Assembly (NCBI GenBank): GCA_026874595.1
Contig: CM049316.1
Span: 9,042,839-9,106,838 of the forward strand
Direction of reading: 5' to 3'
Length of the DNA: 64,000 bases
DNA from: Sipunculus nudus
Taxonomy: Eukaryota; Annelida; Sipuncula; Golfingiida; Sipunculidae
Part shown: positions 61,930 to 64,000 of the stretch, piece after piece
Position numbering within the stretch: position 1 is the stretch's first letter
How the letters are laid out: every line of letters begins with the position of its first letter
The notes under the pieces: generated by a model
What the model saw: the letters and a program-made list of their open reading frames with translations, nothing else
Told to the model about the DNA's origin: nothing
The model's database searches: none
Position numbers and translations under genes: made by a program

Positions 61930-63649
61930 CAGAATCAATCAATTGATCCTGTAATCCGTCCATCGATAAACCATCAGAACTGTCCCACAGGATGGCTTAT
62001 TGCCATATCAAGGTTGCATGTTTAATTCCGAAGAAGAAGGAATAAAATTACTATCACGATATCGACACGTTCTCTCTGAATCTGATTTCTTAATAATAAA
62101 AGTCTTATAATCTCTGGATTTTGTAGTCCCACACAGAAAGAGACCAAAGCAAACTCAGTACGACTCTATCTGAAAAGGGACCGAAATACATTAATGGAAA
62201 ATGTACAGGGTTCAAACAATAAAATATATATTTCATCGAAAAGTCAGCTATAAATATATTTTATTTAACTATTAATACACATCTATAATGTAGTACGTGT
62301 AAATATAAAAATTAATTTTCTTGCCGGCAAAGTTGGGTTTAGTTTTTAAACAGCCAATGGAGCAGTGTGTCACGGGCACTGACCTGCAAGTAGGTTATCG
62401 TTAAAGAATAAAAAAAAAGAAATCAACTGAACACGCCATGTGAAAGGCAAACATTTCTGATAAAAAAGATACAGTTGGTTGAGTATGATATATCCGTCGG
62501 CCAGTTCCTCGAGTAGGTTAAATCGGGAAGGGGGTCATATTTACTCAGACACGCACTGTCAGTTCACCACCGCGCCACCAGGTGTGTCTGATCAGTTAAC
62601 TTTAGAAAAAAAAACACACACACTCTAATGTATGTCATGTTTCCGCCTAAGATGGCGGACAAGGCTACATTATCGGACCTATACTGGAGCATGCATATAC
62701 ATGGCTTCGTTACCGGCCTTACCTTGTAGCCAGCGCAACACATACACACATACCGATACTTTTCATATTGATAAGATTTCATATCTTTGTCCTATAAATG
62801 ACTGGTATATTCTTTCGTCTCGTTAACTTTGACCCTTAACTCGGTGTGTACATATTTTAACCATATTGTTCCTTTGAAAATGATATACGACGAAGATGAA
62901 ACAAGAATTCACAGTTCATATAAACATTTTTTGTTTATGTTATTCTTAGTGCATAAACACACATAATATATACAATGTTATATTTACCCAAGCCAACGTC
63001 TGAATCTTCAATTACATATCACGACGGACCGTTCTGAAATATGATCCGATTATGAATAATCCACACAGCTGAAAAAAAAAGTTGTTCTATGTAAAAGGCG
63101 ACTGAAGCGTGAATGTATGATTCTGGGGGAATGGATTTTTAACCAAACTCTCAGCATTGTTATATTCCAGGGGCGGATCCATGATTTAGGAAAATTGGGC
63201 GGGGATCCAACCAAGGAAGACTAATGACAAAACATGAAAAAGGTCCCCGGATCCGGAAAAGGGGTCCAGGCCGCAAAAATTGTCTAAAACACTTAAAAAA
63301 GTTTGCGGTGGCTGAAAATGGGAGGTCTAAACCCCCTCCCCCTGGATCCGCTTCTGTATTCTGACCAAATTGTTGATGAAGAGGCGCCATGGCATCTTGT
63401 GACCTCTGGATCACTCTGTCCACGCGTATATTTATATAAGTAAATTCTGATGAACTCTAGGGATGTGACCAGCCAGTTCAAGTCGCCAGGCGCCATAGAT
63501 TAACACCCTACTCCAGCATGGCTTCTTCATTGTTACTGTATTGTTGACAGACCTGGTGATACTGACCTTAAAACATATACTGGTTTTTGAAGCATAATTT
63601 CCTTTTCAATAAGTTAAAATGTTTTATTCCTGTGACATGTGTTACATAT
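61930..63649 (+). repeat. tandem module, copy C
   Basis: Landmarks are at 61948, 62368 ('gtgtgtcacgggcactgacc'), 62545 ('ctcagacacgcactgtcagt') and 63482 ('gccaggcgccatagattaac'). The last gap is about 730 bp longer than in A and B; that extra stretch contains the GGATCC element at 63169-63356. Similarity to copy B continues to 'gtgttacatat' and stops at 63649, where the LTR begins. Confidence 0.75.
63169..63356 (-). mobile_element. GGATCC-terminal MITE-like element, copy 3
   Basis: It starts aggggcggatccatgattta and ends ccctggatccgcttctg, the same ends in opposite orientation to copies 1 and 2. The reverse complement shares 'ttttccggatccgggg' and 'tttgtcattagtcttcc' with them. It sits inside module copy C. 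Confidence 0.6.
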
Positions 63650-63790
63650 TGTTACGGAGCCTAATATCAACAGATTCTGTAGGCGTGGCCACACTAAATC
63701 TGCATAGAGTTCGTAGAATCCCTGACACTTCTGTAATTATCGGATAGGTCCAAAACTGACTCTCCTCTCCTCGGCTCTAAAACACAGCCC

Positions 63791-63799
63791 CTATTTATA
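63791..63799 (-). promoter_or_regulatory. TATA box
   Basis: Minus-strand TATAAATAG, a perfect match to the TATA consensus, followed by GGGCTGTG. It lies 12 bp downstream of the four-pentamer heat-shock element. A start site near 63765 is inferred. Confidence 0.6.
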
Positions 63800-63809
63800 A
63801 CTTTTGATC

Positions 63810-63829
63810 CGAAAATTCTAGAAACTTCT
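63810..63829 (-). promoter_or_regulatory. heat-shock element, four perfect pentamers
   Basis: GAAAATTCTAGAAACTTC (63811-63828) gives alternating nGAAn/nTTCn pentamers, four in a row without error, the optimal HSF binding array. Further sites are GAAAGATTC (63845-63853, one-base gap) and GAAAGTTC (63916-63923, perfect pair). Confidence 0.65.
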
Positions 63830-64000
63830 ATTTCACGAACAATCGAAAGATTCCAACAATACATAATACACACGCCCAAAGACAAGACACGCGCTCATAG
63901 AGCGGGACCGGCCCAGAAAGTTCCAGATCAGCACGAGCGCTGGGTTTCTACACGTCATACCCAACACGTGGGCCGGCCCCGCCAGGCGATGCTGCCATAG

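Larger units (their letters stand above)
63650..64000 (-). mobile_element. probable LTR of a retrotransposon, 3' part, cut by the window edge
   Basis: On the minus strand the sequence ends ...GGCTCCGTAACA at 63650, the CA terminus of a gypsy-type LTR (ends TGTTACG/CGTAACA). The boundary is independently marked: module C matches module B up to 63649 and then stops. Inside are a TATAAATAG box and heat-shock elements in promoter order, about 140 bp from the terminus. It is far richer in G+C and CpG than the flanks. In this orientation the window holds the outer end, so any internal gag-pol region would lie to the right. The LTR start and the element family are unseen; a solo LTR is equally possible. 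Confidence 0.55.

Noticed and set aside
63650..64000. Promoter of a heat-shock protein gene on the minus strand
   Set aside because: TATA and HSEs fit, but no chaperone coding frame follows, and the sequence ends at a retroelement-like CGTAACA boundary that interrupts a duplicated module.
1..64000. CRISPR arrays, bacterial operons, rRNA or tRNA genes
   Set aside because: The tandem arrays have no spacer structure, the DNA is eukaryotic in organisation, and no complete tRNA or rRNA was seen by eye; a covariance-model scan was not possible.

Overview
This is a gene-poor, AT-rich window of animal nuclear DNA. Spliced GT-AG exons, multi-kilobase introns, microsatellites, minisatellites and many fold-back or dispersed repeats show it is metazoan. 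Several repeat families look like those I know from molluscs, especially bivalves. Examples are units built on 'tgaccttgtgacccc', heads of the form 'gggacccatgggtct', tails of the form 'ggacagacgg', and 'ctcgtggccacg' palindromes. That placement is an inference from memory, not a database result.

The only protein gene I can name is a three-exon plus-strand gene spread over 21 kb (coding 27648-27721, 34103-34184 and 48404-48655). It encodes a 135-residue homologue of CIMIP1 (C20orf85/LLC1), a microtubule inner protein of motile cilia and flagella. Both splice junctions are canonical and the phases join correctly. Conserved family motifs lie in order across the three exons, and the length matches the vertebrate protein (about 137 aa). 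A site resembling an RFX X-box lies about 330 bp upstream of the start codon, which fits a cilia gene.

Layout. 1-19.8 kb: no recognisable gene; an AT-rich stretch with a degenerate 42-bp tandem repeat, a CTTGCC fold-back element, a 1.36-kb foldback element with a 9-bp target-site duplication, a 260-bp fold-back element and a perfect palindromic X-box. 19.8-20.7 kb: a GC- and CpG-richer island with two good minus-strand splice donors, possibly the 5' end of an unseen minus-strand gene. 20.7-27.2 kb: microsatellites, G/C homopolymers and no gene. 27.2-48.9 kb: CIMIP1, whose second intron (14.2 kb) contains a 2.4-kb minisatellite of 29-bp units and a pair of AAGTCC-rich repeats. 48.9-53.1 kb: the downstream flank, then a 33-bp minisatellite. 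54.5-63.6 kb: a repeat-rich block with three tandem copies of an unnamed noncoding module (a fourth partial copy lies at 55 kb), each carrying different later insertions. 63.65 kb to the right edge: probably the terminal part of an LTR retrotransposon in minus orientation, cut by the window, with a TATA box and a perfect four-pentamer heat-shock element.

The long reading frames (up to 399 codons) all come from minisatellites whose unit happens to lack stop codons; they are not genes. The most interesting items are the heat-shock-promoter LTR, the tandem module array that lets insertion boundaries be read directly, and the foldback elements with tandemly repeated arms.
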